Origin: Flaccisagitta enflata | Lineage: Eukaryota > Chaetognatha > Sagittoidea > Aphragmophora | Assembly (NCBI GenBank): GCA_965153355.1 | Contig: OZ231127.1 | Location: 95,356,001-95,420,000 of the forward strand | Direction: 5' to 3' | DNA: 64,000 nucleotides | Shown here: positions 42,000-56,600 of the stretch, piece by piece | How the letters are laid out: each line of letters opens with the position of its first letter | Position numbering within the stretch: the stretch's first letter is position 1 | The notes under the pieces: generated by a model | The model's database searches: none | What the model saw: the letters and a program-made list of their open reading frames with translations, nothing else | What the model was told of the DNA's origin: nothing | Position numbers and translations under genes: made by a program

Positions 42000-43340
42000 A
42001 ATCATGTCTTGAGGCTAAATTTTGGCCACCTCAAAACCCAAATCCCAGCCTCGAGGTTCAAGTCCCAGCCTCTAGACTCAAATCATTATCAAGACTCTAA
42101 TCCCAGCGTAAGCCTCATCATCCCAGCCGAGGCTCAGTCCAGTCTGGACCAATCACAGCCTCAGGCAAATCCTGTGATCGTGATAAGAAGTGTAAGGGCT
42201 CGTCATGTGGGGCTCAGTCTAGTCTGGACCAAATCACAGCCTCCAGCAAGGCTCAAATCACAGCCTCGAGGCTCAAATCTCAGTGTTGATGCTCAAATTC
42301 TAAACACTAATGGTCATCATTTATTTGGGACCTTTGCCCTCTCATATCACACCATATACTCAGCATGATTATGTCTAACACTTTAGCTATTTTTCTTGGG
42401 CAGACCAGATAAGTCACTGTAAGTTTCTGAGGTTAAAGTGTGGCCACGTCATGGTCGTGCATTGCCCCCTTGACTTCTCAAGCCTCTGATCTCAGAATCC
42501 AGCCTCTCGACCTCAAACCTAGCCTCTCGAGCCTCGAATCTGACCTCTCAGGCCTCAAATCCAACCTCTCGGGCCTCAAACCTCCAACCTCAGGCCTCAA
42601 ATCCAACCTCATGGGCATCAGAATTCCAGCCTCTTGAGCTTTTAATCCAACCTCTCAGACGTAAATTCCCGTTGAATAACACTTGTGGAAATTGACAAAA
42701 ATTGAGAAAAATTCCAAATTCCCAATATGAATATTATTGAAAATTACCCCAAATATGCTCTCTCAGGACATTATCAAGTTCTGCCCGTCACCACACAGGA
42801 CATGAAGTAACAGGAACCGCTGCTACTCACTCCACCTCTTTAGCTGATTACTCCAAGCAGGCATGATTTTTATGACCATGTGCTGTCTCATCTTTTAGAC
42901 AGCGACTGATGTGTTTAATAACTTACACAGGAAATTCTCATTCTTTGTATTTATCATTATCATAGTCAGCTATCAATTTGAAGCTGCAGCGAATAAGTCT
43001 GAGCCTCAGGCCCAAATCCCTGCCAGAGGCCTCAAATCTCCTTCCTCGAGGCTCAAATCCCAGCCTTGGGGCTCACGTCCACCTCAGGCTCAATCTAACA
43101 TCAGGCTCAATCAGCGCAAGGGTCCGTCCCGACAGGGCTCGACCCACAACCTCCAGGGCCTCAATCAGCCTCGAGGGCTCAGAATCCCAGCCTCGGCTCA
43201 AATCCCAGCCTTGAGTCTCCCAGCCTCAAGGCTCAAATCCAGCAACAGGCTCCGTCCCCACCTCAATGTCAAAGTCCATGCAGACCCCATTCCAGCCTCG
43301 AACATGTCCCAGCCTCCAGGCCCTAATCCCAGCATGGCTC
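42000..43340. repeat. Degenerate ~20-bp minisatellite (GCCTCGAGGCTCAAATCCCA)
   Basis: Two blocks (42000-42310 and 42470-43340) of the same unit as the core of 2785-3206, with many length variants. The Gln/Ser/Pro-rich frames (up to 172 codons) are repeat-encoded and differ between frames only by register. Confidence 0.8.
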
Positions 43341-43550
43341 AAAAAAAAAGAACAACATGGGTCATGGCTGGGTATTCTAACCACCTCACTATCATGCACA
43401 CTCATAAACATGGTGCCTTATTAATCTAACATTTCTATTCTTTTTCTTTTTTTTCTTTCCTTCTTTTCTTCCCGTTCTTTTTTTCCCCTTTCCTTTTCCT
43501 CTGCTTCCTTTCCTTCCGACAAGCCTCCTGACTTTCTAGTTTCTAACCCC

Positions 43551-43745
43551 CCCCTGTGCAGAACAAACAGATTATGGTAGAGACTTGAAGTTTAATATGG
43601 AAAGTCACTAGGAGAATACTTCTGGGGGCAGAGGGATATATTAGATTTCCCCCCTTAGCCGAGATATGGGGTTGGGATGGCATACCCAAAGACTTTCAAT
43701 ACCAAATTTCTAGTCTCTACCATTATTCGTTTGGGCTGTAGGGGG
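43551..43745. mobile_element. Small inverted-repeat MITE (~195 bp)
   Basis: CCCCCTGTGCAGAACAAACA...ATGGTAGAGACTTG on the left pairs with CTAGTCTCTACCATTATTCG...GGGCTGTAGGGGG on the right. Confidence 0.65.
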
Positions 43746-43912
43746 TGGGTGGGTCAAAAAGTGACAGCCTATGTAGTACATGTGCTAATCCGTAGTCCGT
43801 AAGTCTGCAAGTCTCTCAGGAATGCTATTTGAAGAAGAGACTAAATTCAGGCCTAAGATGTTGTAGGACCAATCTGATTTTGCGTATTCAAACAAGTGGC
43901 AGCTCTACTGAC

Positions 43913-44579
43913 CAGCGGCGTAGGAGGAGGGACTTCAGGGACTTCAATTGCAGTCCCTGCTGTCGGGACACCAAAGTTGTCGGGACACCAAAGAAGAAGA
44001 AAAGAAAAAGAAAGAAAAAGAAAGGAAAAAAAGAAAAGAAAAAAAAAGAAAAAGAAGACAGACAGATGGACAAAGAGGAAAAGTAAGAATATATTAGTCA
44101 ATGCTACAATTGTCTTACATTACTGTGAGAACAAATCTTCTTTGTCACAAATATTAGTCAATGCTGCCATTGTCTTACATTACTGTAAGTTAAAGTTATA
44201 GATTATAGGTTAATGCTACAATTGTCATACATTACTTAAAGTTAAAGATTAAAAGCAATTTATAAAGCAATCAAAATTCTGTGGTTTTTAAGCTTATGTT
44301 AGTTTTAGGCAAATAAAGAGGGATGTAGGGGAGCAAAGTAAGTAAAAAAAAAAATGAAGATAGGTATTTAGGCACAAGCTGTGGCGCAGGAGAAAAAGCT
44401 ATTTCTCTATATGGGCATGATTAGTCCGAATCTCAAAAGAAAACAAGAGTATGACAGTAGTCTCTTGTTTTATGATTTTAGTACACAGCCACATGTCCAT
44501 TGTCTGTTGGGACACCAAATTTGTCGGACACTAGTTTGGTGGTTGAAGTCCCAAGAAATCCAGCTCCCCTACGCCGCTG
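43913..44579. mobile_element. Non-autonomous hAT-like element with 8-bp target duplication
   Basis: The ends CAGCGGCGTAGG and CCTACGCCGCTG are inverted, and CTACTGAC flanks both sides (43905-43912 and 44580-44587). An 8-bp duplication with CAGxGGCGTA ends is characteristic of hAT transposons. The interior, with an A/G-rich tract and GTCGGGACACC repeats, has no transposase. Confidence 0.85.
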
Positions 44580-44660
44580 CTACTGACCCTGCCCAAACAA
44601 TGCATGCGTTTCATTGTGGACTCATCTGTATCCGGCTTTGATTCACACTAACATTAACAG

Positions 44661-47600
44661 GTCTGCGTTGGGGATATGGTGATCCCCATTTCAAAACAGA
44701 AGATGGCAAAACTTATGAGTTCCAAGGGAAATGCTCTTACTATTATCTGACAGACATCAAACGCTCCTTTAACAGCACAATAACCAATGAGGAATGCGGC
44801 AACACTAACGGCAGCAAGTGAGTGTGTGTATGTGCGTGTGCGTATTAGTGGGTTCAATATGGGAATTCAAACAAAATGTCATTTCCAAGCACTTTTCATA
44901 TTCCATTTGCATATTAAGAGTCCCATATGTTTGGAAAATCGATTTGGACTTGATCTAGTTGTATACAATTGATTGCTATAGTTGTGAGAGGAATTTCTTC
45001 CATAGTCATTCTATAACAACAGCATCGATGACGCAGTGCCTAGATCCAGACAACGAACGTAGCCTTAGATGTGTAAATGACTTTTTTAAGGTACCAACAT
45101 TTTTTACCGGGTGAATTCGAGATTTCCTGTTGCCGTTTTCTTCATTTTATGGATTAAAAAAATATCTACCAGAAAATTCTAGTTTGGTCGCTTGGCTGGC
45201 TTTTTGGCATGACTGATCCTACTTCTCTAAACAATGCTAGATTTGGTAAATAATCAGTCTCTTCTGCGGGAAATATAATGAAAGTCTAATAAAATGCGAA
45301 TATACAAGAAAAGACAGAAAATCAAGAGGGTGATCCACGTGGCTAGATGGAGAAGAAAAGACTGAACATAAATAACCAAAAGCATCATGAACCCCCGAAA
45401 TCCTCCTCATCATCCTACTCTCTCCTCTTCCTATCTCGAACTCTCTCCCCCTCCTCTTATCCTCCTGTCTACAGTCTGCTTCTCATAGATGTTTGGCTGT
45501 GCAATTCAAATGTCTACCACGATTACCATGGGTTACCATGAGGCCTTCATTAAGGCTATAGTAAGAATTGAATCCTGTCCCTGTCTATATATACTTCAAA
45601 TCAATTCTTTGGTCAGTTTCTAGATTTTGATTACAAGTGGTTCGCAATGGTTGTGAGTCATAGTGCTATGAAAAAAGCAGAGAAATGTCAATTGACCATT
45701 CAGAGCATCAGGTTCCTTGGACAACAAAATGCTCGGTTGATGGAAGTTATGATGATTGCTGATGAATATTTTTTTCTTTCCTAGTTGACCTGTTCGACCT
45801 CAGTTTTCCCAACTTCTATGGCCGGAAGAATTGATATTACCATAGATTCTTTCTAGTTAAACATGGTTCTATGTGAATCAGGGGAGGAACCAATTCTTCT
45901 GGCAGTTTAGGTACCCTGCGTACCCCCCCTGGCCTAGATCAAGTCCAAATCGATTTTTCAAGTAGATGGGGCCCTAATTATGTAAATGGAACATGAAAAG
46001 TGCTTGGAAATGATTTTTAGTCGCGTGCACGCGACTCTTCAACCCACTCTGTCCGTCTGTCGGTATGTCCGTCAGAGACACTTGGCTTTTTTTTGGCGTT
46101 TTACGCCATTTTAAATTATTTTAAGTCATTTTAAGATACTTAAAGTTAATATAAGTCAATTTACATTTAGTCTCTTAGTTTTATGGTCTTGATAACCGCA
46201 CGCGACTGTAAGGTGTTGGCCTTGTTTTTTCGAATGCTCAATCTCAGAAATTCACGCATACTGTCCGTCTGTCAGTCCAGAAATTCACACCACGTAGTGA
46301 CACAGTTAGGGCGTGTCGTAATCCAGATCCAGCTTGTTTCCAGGGTGGTCACATGTATCGCAAAAGTAGGTGCGAGTCATGGCTCAACCGCTGTAAGCAT
46401 TGATGCAAAAAAAGTTATCACTGTTAATGGAGAAGAAGTTCAATTACCGTTTATCAATGACGACGTGGATGTTCATGAGGCCACAGGGGAATTCTTGCAG
46501 GTTTGTTGGCTAAACTGTACGTAACGTTCATTTTACAAGTGACCCACTTGATTGTCCTCAAATAAATGGAGAAAATGACATTTCTACGTTCTCCTTCCCC
46601 TTTCTTTTAGCTCGACCTTCCCAACAACATCACAATGATGTGGGACGGAGAAAAAGTGGGGGTTGATATTCCGGAAATACAGAGAGATGTTTTCCCCAGA
46701 TACAAGCTGTTTGGTTTGCTGGGGACTTACAACAACGAAACATCGGATGACTTTACCGGTCCAGATGGGGTGGTTAGGGCAACGCCGGAGCTGTTTGGAG
46801 AATCTATGTTGGTTGAAGGATCTTGCCCTTCTGAAAAGAAAAGTTTATCCGGTAAACAATGCTCTTGATCATTAAAAGAATCAATATCAATCACTTGAAA
46901 ATCATGTCCAGGAATAAACTACCAAACCTCTAAAAAAATCTTAAAAAAGAATTGAAATTTTTTTCTGTGATTTTCAAGGGATCAAAAGCCTTCAAGAACT
47001 ACAGAAAGATCAAAAGGAGCGTCAAGAACTGGCAAAGGAAAGATGTGACGTGATGAAATCATTTGTATTCCAGGTCCGGAATGAACGGAATGTATCGAGA
47101 ATGAATGAAGATTTTAACTGTATTCCTGTTCATCTCTGTTTCGATATAGAAGGAAAGCAATCTTATTTGTAACACGGCCGGATACACGGCAACCCCAGTC
47201 GCGTGCGGGTGGGCAGGTGGGCCAGACCATTTGGGCAGGAGTAGTAAGGTCAAAGAATAACAAGGTCAACAAACCTTAGTCGCTTAGTACAGTATGATTT
47301 TTCACGTTTGTAATATTCTATGACGACATAATTTCAAGAGTAATGAAGATATTTGAATTCTGAAAAAAGTTCCTGAAAGCTTATGGTGATGCATTTTATG
47401 ATGTGCAACTCCCAGGATTTTTCTACAATAATTTGGGCCTTGGAACTACAGGGTCATCAATCTCAACTGAAAAAAAGTGTTAAGCTATTGTGCTTCAATG
47501 CTTCCTTTTCATGATCTGAGATTGATTTTCCCTTTGAGTACAATGTTTGACGTTTTTTGTGTCAAAATTTCATCGGTCTAGGTTAAATAGTTTGTTTACA

Positions 47601-50600
47601 ACCTCAATTTGAAGTAATTTTGGTATTTACAGCTAAGGCGAAATTAGTATATTGCTTACATTAGTGTCGTTCTTTAAATTGCTCTCATTTCTAAACCGTT
47701 TGAGCTACAAACGCCAGATTGGTCTTAAATGAAAGATAATTTGATGTAGTTTTTCATAATTCCTTTTGTTGGTTAATGAATTGGCATAGAGTAAGTTTCA
47801 TGTCCTTGAAATCGATTTTTTTGTCTAGATTCCTTTGACTTGTGGATTTTTCAATAAGAAGTACAACAAATCGGTACAAGACGGATTTTCTCTTTTTGAT
47901 AGTTAAAGCTGCATTAAATTATCTTTTATTTGAGACCAATCTGGCATCTGCAGCTCAAATCGTTTATAAATAAGACCAATTGAAAGAGGAACTTCCTTTA
48001 TTTTACTCCTGAAACTGTTCATACTTAAATTGTCATAAAATTTGATAGAATTTTGATACAAAAAACGCCAAACAATGTTCTTTAAAAAAATATTAATTTC
48101 AGTTCACTCAGTTGACGCATTTAAGAGAAAAAGCTTAAAAGGATTTTTCAAACAAGATTGATGGCTGTGTATAGTCATTGGAAGACGCAGTCTCCTTTGC
48201 TGAGTATCTCTTAGCATAAAGTTCTCATTTTGACTGTTTCCTTTAAATACTCTCTTTCCTCATTTTTGCTCTAGATTAAACTATAGATTTCAGATGATCT
48301 CTCAAATGAAAGCTATTTTGATGTAGTTTTTGGAATAGTTGAATGAAATGTTTCAGTGATATTTAAATCGATTTTTGAGCTGTGAATCTAACTCTTGATC
48401 AGAATTTTCATCAGGAATGTTTTTATGCAGTGTGATGTAATTAAGAAAACTATAAACAACAAACTGCAAATAAACTGATTCAAGACCAAATCTGGTGATA
48501 TGTTTGTTACAAAGTGAGCAACAAAACTTCTTTGTTCAGTGGAATTGACTTTGAAATCATGTGTTTTTTATTTTTTAAGTGTTTGTTCTTCATATGTCAA
48601 AGGTATGAATTTTTTTTAAAAACTCTGAGAGTTGCACATCATAAAATACATCACCATAAACTTTCAGGAACTTTTTTCAGAATTCAAAAATCTTCATTAC
48701 TCTTGAAATTATGTCGTCATAGAATTACAAATGAAAAATCTTACTGTATCTAAAGTGTCTAAGGTGTCTAAGGTATATGGGTTATAAAAGTGCAAATACC
48801 CTTCAAAGTAACTTAAAACCAGAAGAACTCTAAGAACCCTGAAGTTTAAAAGGAGTGCCATAAGTGCCCTTAAGTACAGCAGGTATAAAGTACTGACAGA
48901 GTACCCTATAATTACCTTTTAAGGGTTGCGCTATATTTTAAATGTGGGGTGACCGACAGACAGACCCGACATAGCGGCTAACGGAAGTCTAGTTCTTTCA
49001 GACAAAAATCGTAAAAAAAGTCAAACTGACGACGGAACAACAGACAGACCAATCGACAGAGGGACGAATAAGCGGGGGTGTAGAGTGGCCTGGCAGCGAA
49101 ACGATAAAACGTAAAATCTTCGAATGTGAATTGTCTTAATTAACAAAAATTTTCGTATGTATATGCCTGTTTATCGTCAGCTGTTCAAGAAGAGTCAGAA
49201 GAGAATGAACAGAATTTATAGCATATAAATGAAAGTGACAATCAGGATCAAGGAAGAAAGGAAGAAAAGTTCAATCAGATCCATCGCATATAAGAGGAAA
49301 AATCAAGAAGCTGCCCCATGCAGTGGTTCTTGATAGGACCTCATGCTGTTTTGCGCCCCATTCTAATTGTCTCACCTTTCCATATAAATTGTATCTCATT
49401 TTCTCAGTCTATTGAATAGCCCACACTATGGAAACACACTCTCATAGAAAAGTTCTCTATCGAAGAGATATGACTCAAAATCATAAAAATAGATGGTCCA
49501 AGACAAAATTTTGGCCATGGGACTTCTTAAAAGTGTGCCCGCCACTCAAACTTTTTCCCATTATAAAAGATAGGAGGCTCTGCTGACCAAAATCCATCTG
49601 TACATTTCTTATGGGATATGAGGGTAGTGGCAGGCACACTTCATACGTTGTTTTAAGTCATTCTAAGTCATTTTATATTTTTTCTTATAGTCTTGACGAC
49701 TGCACGCGACTTACATTTAGTCTCTTAGTCTTTTAGTCTTATGGTCCTAACAACCGCACGCGACTGTAACGTGTTGGCCTTGTTTTTTGAATGCTGAATC
49801 TCAGAAATTCCCACATACTGTCCGTCTGTCAGTCCAGAAATTCACACCACGGAGTGACACTTTGAGGGCGTGTCAATACCAGATCCAGCTTGTTTCCAGG
49901 GTGGTCACATGTATCGCAAAAGTAGGTGCAAGTCATGGCTCAACCGCTGTAAGCATTGATGCAGAAAAAGTTCCCCCTTTCAGTGGTTCTTGATGGACCT
50001 TTCCTCTTTCTTCCTTTATCCCCATTCCCCAATTGTCTCACCTTTCCATATAAATTCTGTCTCATTTTCCTTCGGTCCCTATTGAATAGCCCACTATGAA
50101 AACACACTTTCTCATAGAAAAGTTCTCTATCGAAGAGATATGACTCAAAATCATAAAAATAGATGGTCCATGACAAAATTTTGGCCATGGGACTTCTTTA
50201 AAGTGTGCCCGCCACTTACTCTATTTCCCATTATAAAATACAGGAGGCTCTGCTGACCAAAATCCATCTGTACATTTCTTATGGGATATGAGGGTAGTGG
50301 CAGGCACACTTCATAGAAGCCCCATGGTTGAATTTTTGGCATCAGCCATCTATTTTCATGATTTTGAGTCATATCTCTTTAATAGAGAACTTTTCTATGA
50401 AAAAGTGTTTTTAGTTGCATGCATGCGACTCTACAATACGCTTTGTCCATCCGTCCGTTGGTCCGTTGGTCAAACTTTACTTTTTTTATTACTTTTATTA
50501 TTCTTAGTCATTTTAGGTCATTTTTAGTCAATCTAAGTCATTCTAAGTCATCGTTAGACATTTTAAGTCATTGTAAGTCATTTTAAGTCATTTTACATTA

Positions 50601-53600
50601 TTTAAGTCTCCAAAGTCTATTTGGTCAATTTAGTTGTATAAGTCATTTATCATCATTTTATGTTTTTCTAAGTCATTTTAAGTCATCTTAAGTCATTTAA
50701 AGTCAATTTGAGTCATTCTCAGTTATCTTTGTCCCGCACGCGACTTATATAGGTGTTGGTCTTGTGTCCTAGTGGACTAATCTTAAACAGCTGATGAAAA
50801 TTTCTGTTTTTTACAATGAAAACATTGTATGTGATTTTTAGAAGCAGTACCATTACCATTACCCGGAAGCTTATTGAAGGGTAACAAGATCTTTTATTCA
50901 ATTTCCAATATGGGAGGATTTTATTTATTTTTTCAATTTATGTATGACTTTTCAGATGCGTCCTCCCATCTCTTATAGGGGTGTGTCCATTTGTCTGCAA
51001 GTCCGTCGGCCCCCATGCCCCATTCTCTCAAAACTAGTCAACGCACTCCCACACACTGAGAAACCATCTCTAACCACTATTAGATGCTTCCTCACATCTC
51101 TATAAGAGGGTGTCTCCACCCATCTGTCTGTCCATCATCCCCTGTTATTCAAAATTCGGTCAACAGACTCCCAGAAATTCTTGAGAAACAACCCCAACCA
51201 TCGTTAGATGGGCCTCGCAATAATTACTCTCTGTACTGATTCTAGCCCCATTCCTCCCACCTCCACATTTTATTTTTAGTTGCGTGCTACGCGACTCTAC
51301 ACCCCGCTTTGTCGGTCCATCGGTCCGTCCGTCGGTCCGTCCGTCCGTCACACTTTACTTTTTTTGGTTTCTTTTGATTTTTGGCTTCACTGCTCCTGTC
51401 TAAATGATCTGGTGACCTCAATTATTGCCCCTGCCCACCCGCACGCGACTGGGGTAGCTGTTTATCCGGCCTTGTTCTTTCATAAGATTAAATGAATTTT
51501 TTTTATATTTTAGGTTTTTCTAATCTTTGTTCACTATATGTTGCCTTTGGTAATAGAATTAATCTTTGGTAATTATTGGTCCTAAATCTCGGTATAACTG
51601 CTGCTTTTTTCAGAGTTTGGGGTTGACATGGAGTCATTCTATTTGGTGGGAAAATTAATGTTTGGAAGTTGTGGGTGTCATGAGCTTTTTACAATGGGAA
51701 GATCAGATAGGTGTGAGGGATCGAGGGACACGATTCAGCACACTCATCTGGTACCAGCACATTACACAAATAGCGGAAAATCATGGATTTTTTTATTGAT
51801 GGGAGTTTCCGTCCATCCGTATGGTATGGTCTTAGATATATGTTTTTGAAATCATTAAGGATAGTTGTGATGGGTCCGGATCAAACACCATTGAGAGCTC
51901 CAAAGGCTCTCATCCTTAAACTAGTTTAGGTTTAAGTAGTTACATTTAAGTAGTTAGGTTGTCCAACTTTCATAGGTAACAGAATATGAATTAGTGAGCA
52001 TTTTTGCATCTGTAGATAGGCACTTTTTTTCATATAAAACCTGACTTGACTCATCCTAAGAAATGTTAGTTGAATCCCGCTCCAATGGACTCGCCAATGA
52101 ATTCTGCCTAAAACAGCCTCCTTCACCCCATTTTCATAAATTTCTTATAATGGCTCTAAAAAATTCAGTCTATAACATATGAAATTCTTTGGGGGGATTT
52201 CACTGTATTCTTATTCATGCAAATAGATTTATGTTTAAGGTGATAAAAATCTGAACAGTAATTGGGTCCGCGACGGAAGGGGGTTAAAGACCACAAACTC
52301 CATAAGATCGCTATGATCAAAATATCACAAACTTTACAAAATGCACATAAATCAGGTAAATAAGTTGAGTCTTTCCATTTTGAGTCTCTATACCAAGTTT
52401 CAAGCAAATTGGTTGAAAAATGACAAAGTTATACCCGTTTTTCGCTTTTAAGCTGGTAAGCTGGTTGGGTGGTAGGCTGGATGGGTGGTAGGCTGGCTTG
52501 ACAGAATTAATAATGAGCATATGTTGAGTACCTCCATTTAGAGACTTTCCCAAGTTTCAACCAAATTGGTTGATTAATATCAAAGTTAGGCAATTTTTTC
52601 ACTTTTGGGCCAGTAGGCTGGTTGGGTGGTAGGCTGGTTAGGCCAGTTAGCATGCTCAAACGCATATAAATCACATAATTTGTTGAATCTTTCCATTTAG
52701 AGACTCCTCAATAAATTTCAACCAAATCAGTTGAAAAATGCTAAAGATATGCAAGTTTTTCACTTTTAGGCTGGTAGGCTGGTTGGGTGGTAGGCTGGTT
52801 TGACAGGATAAATAGTGTGAATATGTTGTTCTTCCATTTAGAGACTCCATACCAAGTTTCAACCAAATTGGTTGAAAAATGTCAGAGTTATGGAAGTTTT
52901 TCACTTTTAGGCCAATAAGCTGGTTGAGTGGTAGGTCGGTTAGGCCAGTTAGCATACTGAAATGCATATAAATCACATAGATATGTTGAGTCCTTCCATT
53001 TGGTGACTCCATACCAAATTTCAACCAAATAGGTTAAAAAATAGCAGAGTTTTCACATATAGGCTGGTACGCTGGTAGGGCCGGTTGGGTTGGTCAGATC
53101 ACAAAAATTGGATAGGATGTAAAGCGCCTTACCCTAGTACAACTTCTCACCAAATATGAACCAAATCAGTCAAAGCATAAACAAGGCTGGATAAACAGCC
53201 ATACCAGTTGCTGACGGGTGGGCATTGGGCGGAAATGCGCATTTTCGCACTTTTCGACTCACGCACACCAACGGACTGACGGACCAACGGACTGATGGAC
53301 CAACGGACCAACAGACTGACGGATGGACAAAGGCTCTTATAGAGTTGCGTATCCGCAACTAAAAAGTTATCCATTTTTCAAAATGATCACAACAACCAAA
53401 ATAATGAAAACAACGACGACGACGACACCCACCCGCCTTGAATCATAGTCCGCGTCACAATGATATTCCGTCGCGGACAAAAAGTCGTCTTTGCATAAGA
53501 ACGCTGAACAGGGGACGCATCCATTGTTTGTTTATCGAACTTGTTCCTCAGCTTCCGCCCCTTCCCTTCAGCTCCCTTGTAAAAGATGAGAGCCTAGGGC

Positions 53601-56600
53601 TAAGTAAATGGCAATGTCATTGACTCTATAGATCTAGTAATTTTGACCCCTTTCCCATGCTCAAACATTTCTAAGGCATGCAATAACAAAGAAGATTTCG
53701 ATTCAACATACGACGCGTGCGTGATGGATGTGACCAATTGCAACAGAGACATGAAACATTGTCTTTGCCCCGCGTTGGATGTGTTTGCGGAATATTGCAA
53801 CGACCTCAAACAATCTGTCGGCAACTGGAGAAGAAGCGTCCCAGAATGTGGTAAGGCAACGCCCATAGTTTTATGGCCATTTGAGCAAATTGTAAGACTG
53901 GGATTCTTAAATGACATGTCGAACAATGTCCCTCACTATACTCAAACAGAATCAATTAATGTTAAATGTTTTGTTGTTACTTCTTCAGCATTGCATTGTA
54001 CCAACGGCGATGTTTATCAGGATTGCGGAAACACTTGCAACAGAACTTGCGAACATATAAGAAGGTTTCCGGTACGTTTTTTAGTTTTTGTGCGTTTTTT
54101 AATGGACTAAAGTTTAAGGCGGGTGAGTGTCGTTGTTGTGATCAACTCTGAAAAAAAAATCGTATTTCTCCAAATCAGTTCCCCGGGCGCTAGCGCGCTT
54201 ATAAAATCATTATGTAACATTACCTTTTCACCCCTTATTAAGCGCTCCTCCAAGTACTGGCCACATGGTAGCCAACACATAGGAGAGGCCTTATGAAATT
54301 TTAAGATACGTCCAATTTACATCTTTATATCTAAGTTTGACTCTCAAGATAATCTTTATCGGTAACCTTCTATTTTCTATTTTTCCTAAATAGTACCGAC
54401 GCTACACCGACGCTACACCTTGCCATGTCGATTGGTCTGTCCATCAGCTTGTCCATCCCATCATTACCCCTGACCAACCATCCGCGACTGTGGTAGAGTG
54501 ATATTATTTTTTCCCCCAGACTGATCCTGCACCTTGCAAGCGAGAGTGTATTCATGGTTTTGCATGTCCTCATTTCGCCTCTTCCAGACTAATCCGGTGC
54601 CATGTGAGCAAGAATGCATTCAAGGTTGCTCTTGCCCTCCCGGTATGACGAGAAGTCAACCGGGCAAAAAAGGCAAATGCATCTGGGTGGAAGATTGCAA
54701 CTGCAAACACGAAAAGAAGTCCTTCAAGAAAGGCGAGACTACCGTCATCAAGGAAAAGACATGGTGAGTTCTGGAGGCAAAGAAACAATGCAGAAGTCTT
54801 TGACCATGGTGTCAGTGCTGAGTAAAAGGCACGTTTCGCGGATCCGCGGACAGAAAAATCGGAATCACAATTTGTCACACTTACTTTTCTTTTTTTAGTC
54901 GCGTGCACGCGACTCTACAACCCGCTCTGTCTGTCTGTCGGTCAGTTAGTCAGTATGTCGGTCTGTCACAATTAGCTTTTTTTCACCGCCCCTGCCCACT
55001 TGCACGCAACTAAGGTAGCTGTGTAAACGGCCTTGTTTTTTACTAATTAATGCGGTTATAGGTTAATTTGATATTTTTATTAGCATGATGCTGAAGTTTG
55101 CTTAATTTCCTATATGCTTTTACAAACTTATACCTCAGTTTTGCTATGAAGGAGTACCAAAGCAGTGTGACAGGGTGTGAACAAAATTTCTGTCCGCGGA
55201 TCCGCGTAACGTGCCAAAAACAAGATGATAATTGCCGAATTTTCGCATGACATTCTTCATGCATCATGAGGGAATCGAGAAAAGCATACCTGTTCCCCTG
55301 ATGATGTAAAAAGAATTACATCCGAAAATTCGGAAAAAAACATCTTGTTTTTACTCAGCACTGACTGTCCATAGTCGAAGACCTCTGCATTGATTCTCAA
55401 GTCTAAGAAAGCAACAAGACAAGTCGGCAAACCCGACGAGTGTTTTGTTTTAGGGGACAGACACTTAAACAGGCCGACCGACGAACGGGAACGATCGGAT
55501 TTACCAACACATGTGAAGTCCATATCACTCACAGTCATTTGTTGTGTTCCACGATAGTGGAACACTAAAGTTTCAGAATTTTCTCCGTTAGTTAGTTTGT
55601 CTGTCTGTCTGTCTGTCCGTGCGTATGTCACACCACTCAGTTTTCTCCGATATAAGTCACATCTCCCAGTTTTCTCCAATGTATGTCACACCACCCAGTT
55701 TTCTCCAATGTATGTCACACCACCCAGTTTTCTCTAATGTATGTCACACAAACCAGAATTCTCCAATGTATGTCACACCATCCAGTTTTCTCCGATGTAT
55801 GTCACACGGCCCAGAATTCTCCGATGTATGTCACACCATCCAGTTTTCTCCGATTTATGTCACACAGCCCAGAATTCTCCGATGTATGTCACACCACCCA
55901 GTTTTTTCCAATGTATGTCACACCACCCAGTTTTCTCCGATGTATGTCACACAGCCCAGAATTCTCCGATGTATGTCACACCAGCCAGTTTTCTCAAATG
56001 TATGTCACACAGCCCAGAATTCTCCGATGTATGTCACACACCCAGTTTTTCCAATGTATGTCACACTGCCAGAATTCCCTATGTCTTATTTCCCAGTTTC
56101 TCCAATGTATGTCACACCACCCAGTTTTCTCCAATGTATGTCACACAGCCCAGAATTCTTTGATGTATGTCACAAAGTGCAGAATTCTCCGATTTATGTC
56201 ACACCACCCAGTTTTCTTCGATGTATGGCACACAGCCTAGAATCTCGATATGTCACACCACGGTTTTCTCAGTATCACACACACCCAGTTTTCTCGTATG
56301 TCACACAGCCCAAATTCTCCAGTGTGTCACACAGCCAGTTTTCTCAAATGTATGTCACACAGTCCAGAATTCTCCGATGTATGTCACTGCAGTTTTTCAA
56401 TGTATGTCACACAGCCCAGAATTCTCCGGTGTATGTTTGCACCAGTTTTCTCCAATGTATGTCACACCACTGTTTCTCCAATGTATGTCACACAGCCAGA
56501 ATTGCTGATGTATGTCACTAAGTCCAGAATTCTCCGTTATGTCACACCACCCAGTTTTCTCCGATGTATGCTGCCTAAGTCTCCGATGAATGTCACCACA

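Larger units (their letters stand above)
37246..43912. other. Repeat-rich region without a recognised gene
   Basis: It contains a GA array (38008-38138), a foldback element (38541-39331), a (CCAT)n run (about 39340-39415), fragments of the GGGCAG/GGCCCC element (38170, 39450, 39690), palindrome elements (40318-40696 and 41035-41213), a CT/AT array (41752-41830), a 20-bp minisatellite (42000-43340) and a small MITE (43551-43745). One open frame, 39815-40222, starts MRLICVGEHAIRECVTEVGG and looks protein-like for about 65 residues, but I recognise nothing in it. Confidence 0.5.

Noticed and set aside
42911-43429. 172-codon Pro/Ser/Lys-rich protein
   Set aside because: Encoded by the 20-bp minisatellite; no conserved domain and no splice context.
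45023-45090. Extra exon between VWD2 exons 1 and 2 (reads SMTQCLDPDNERSLRC)
   Set aside because: It has AG and GT at its ends, but its phase does not fit exon 44661-44817, copy 1 has no counterpart, and it lies inside a foldback element.
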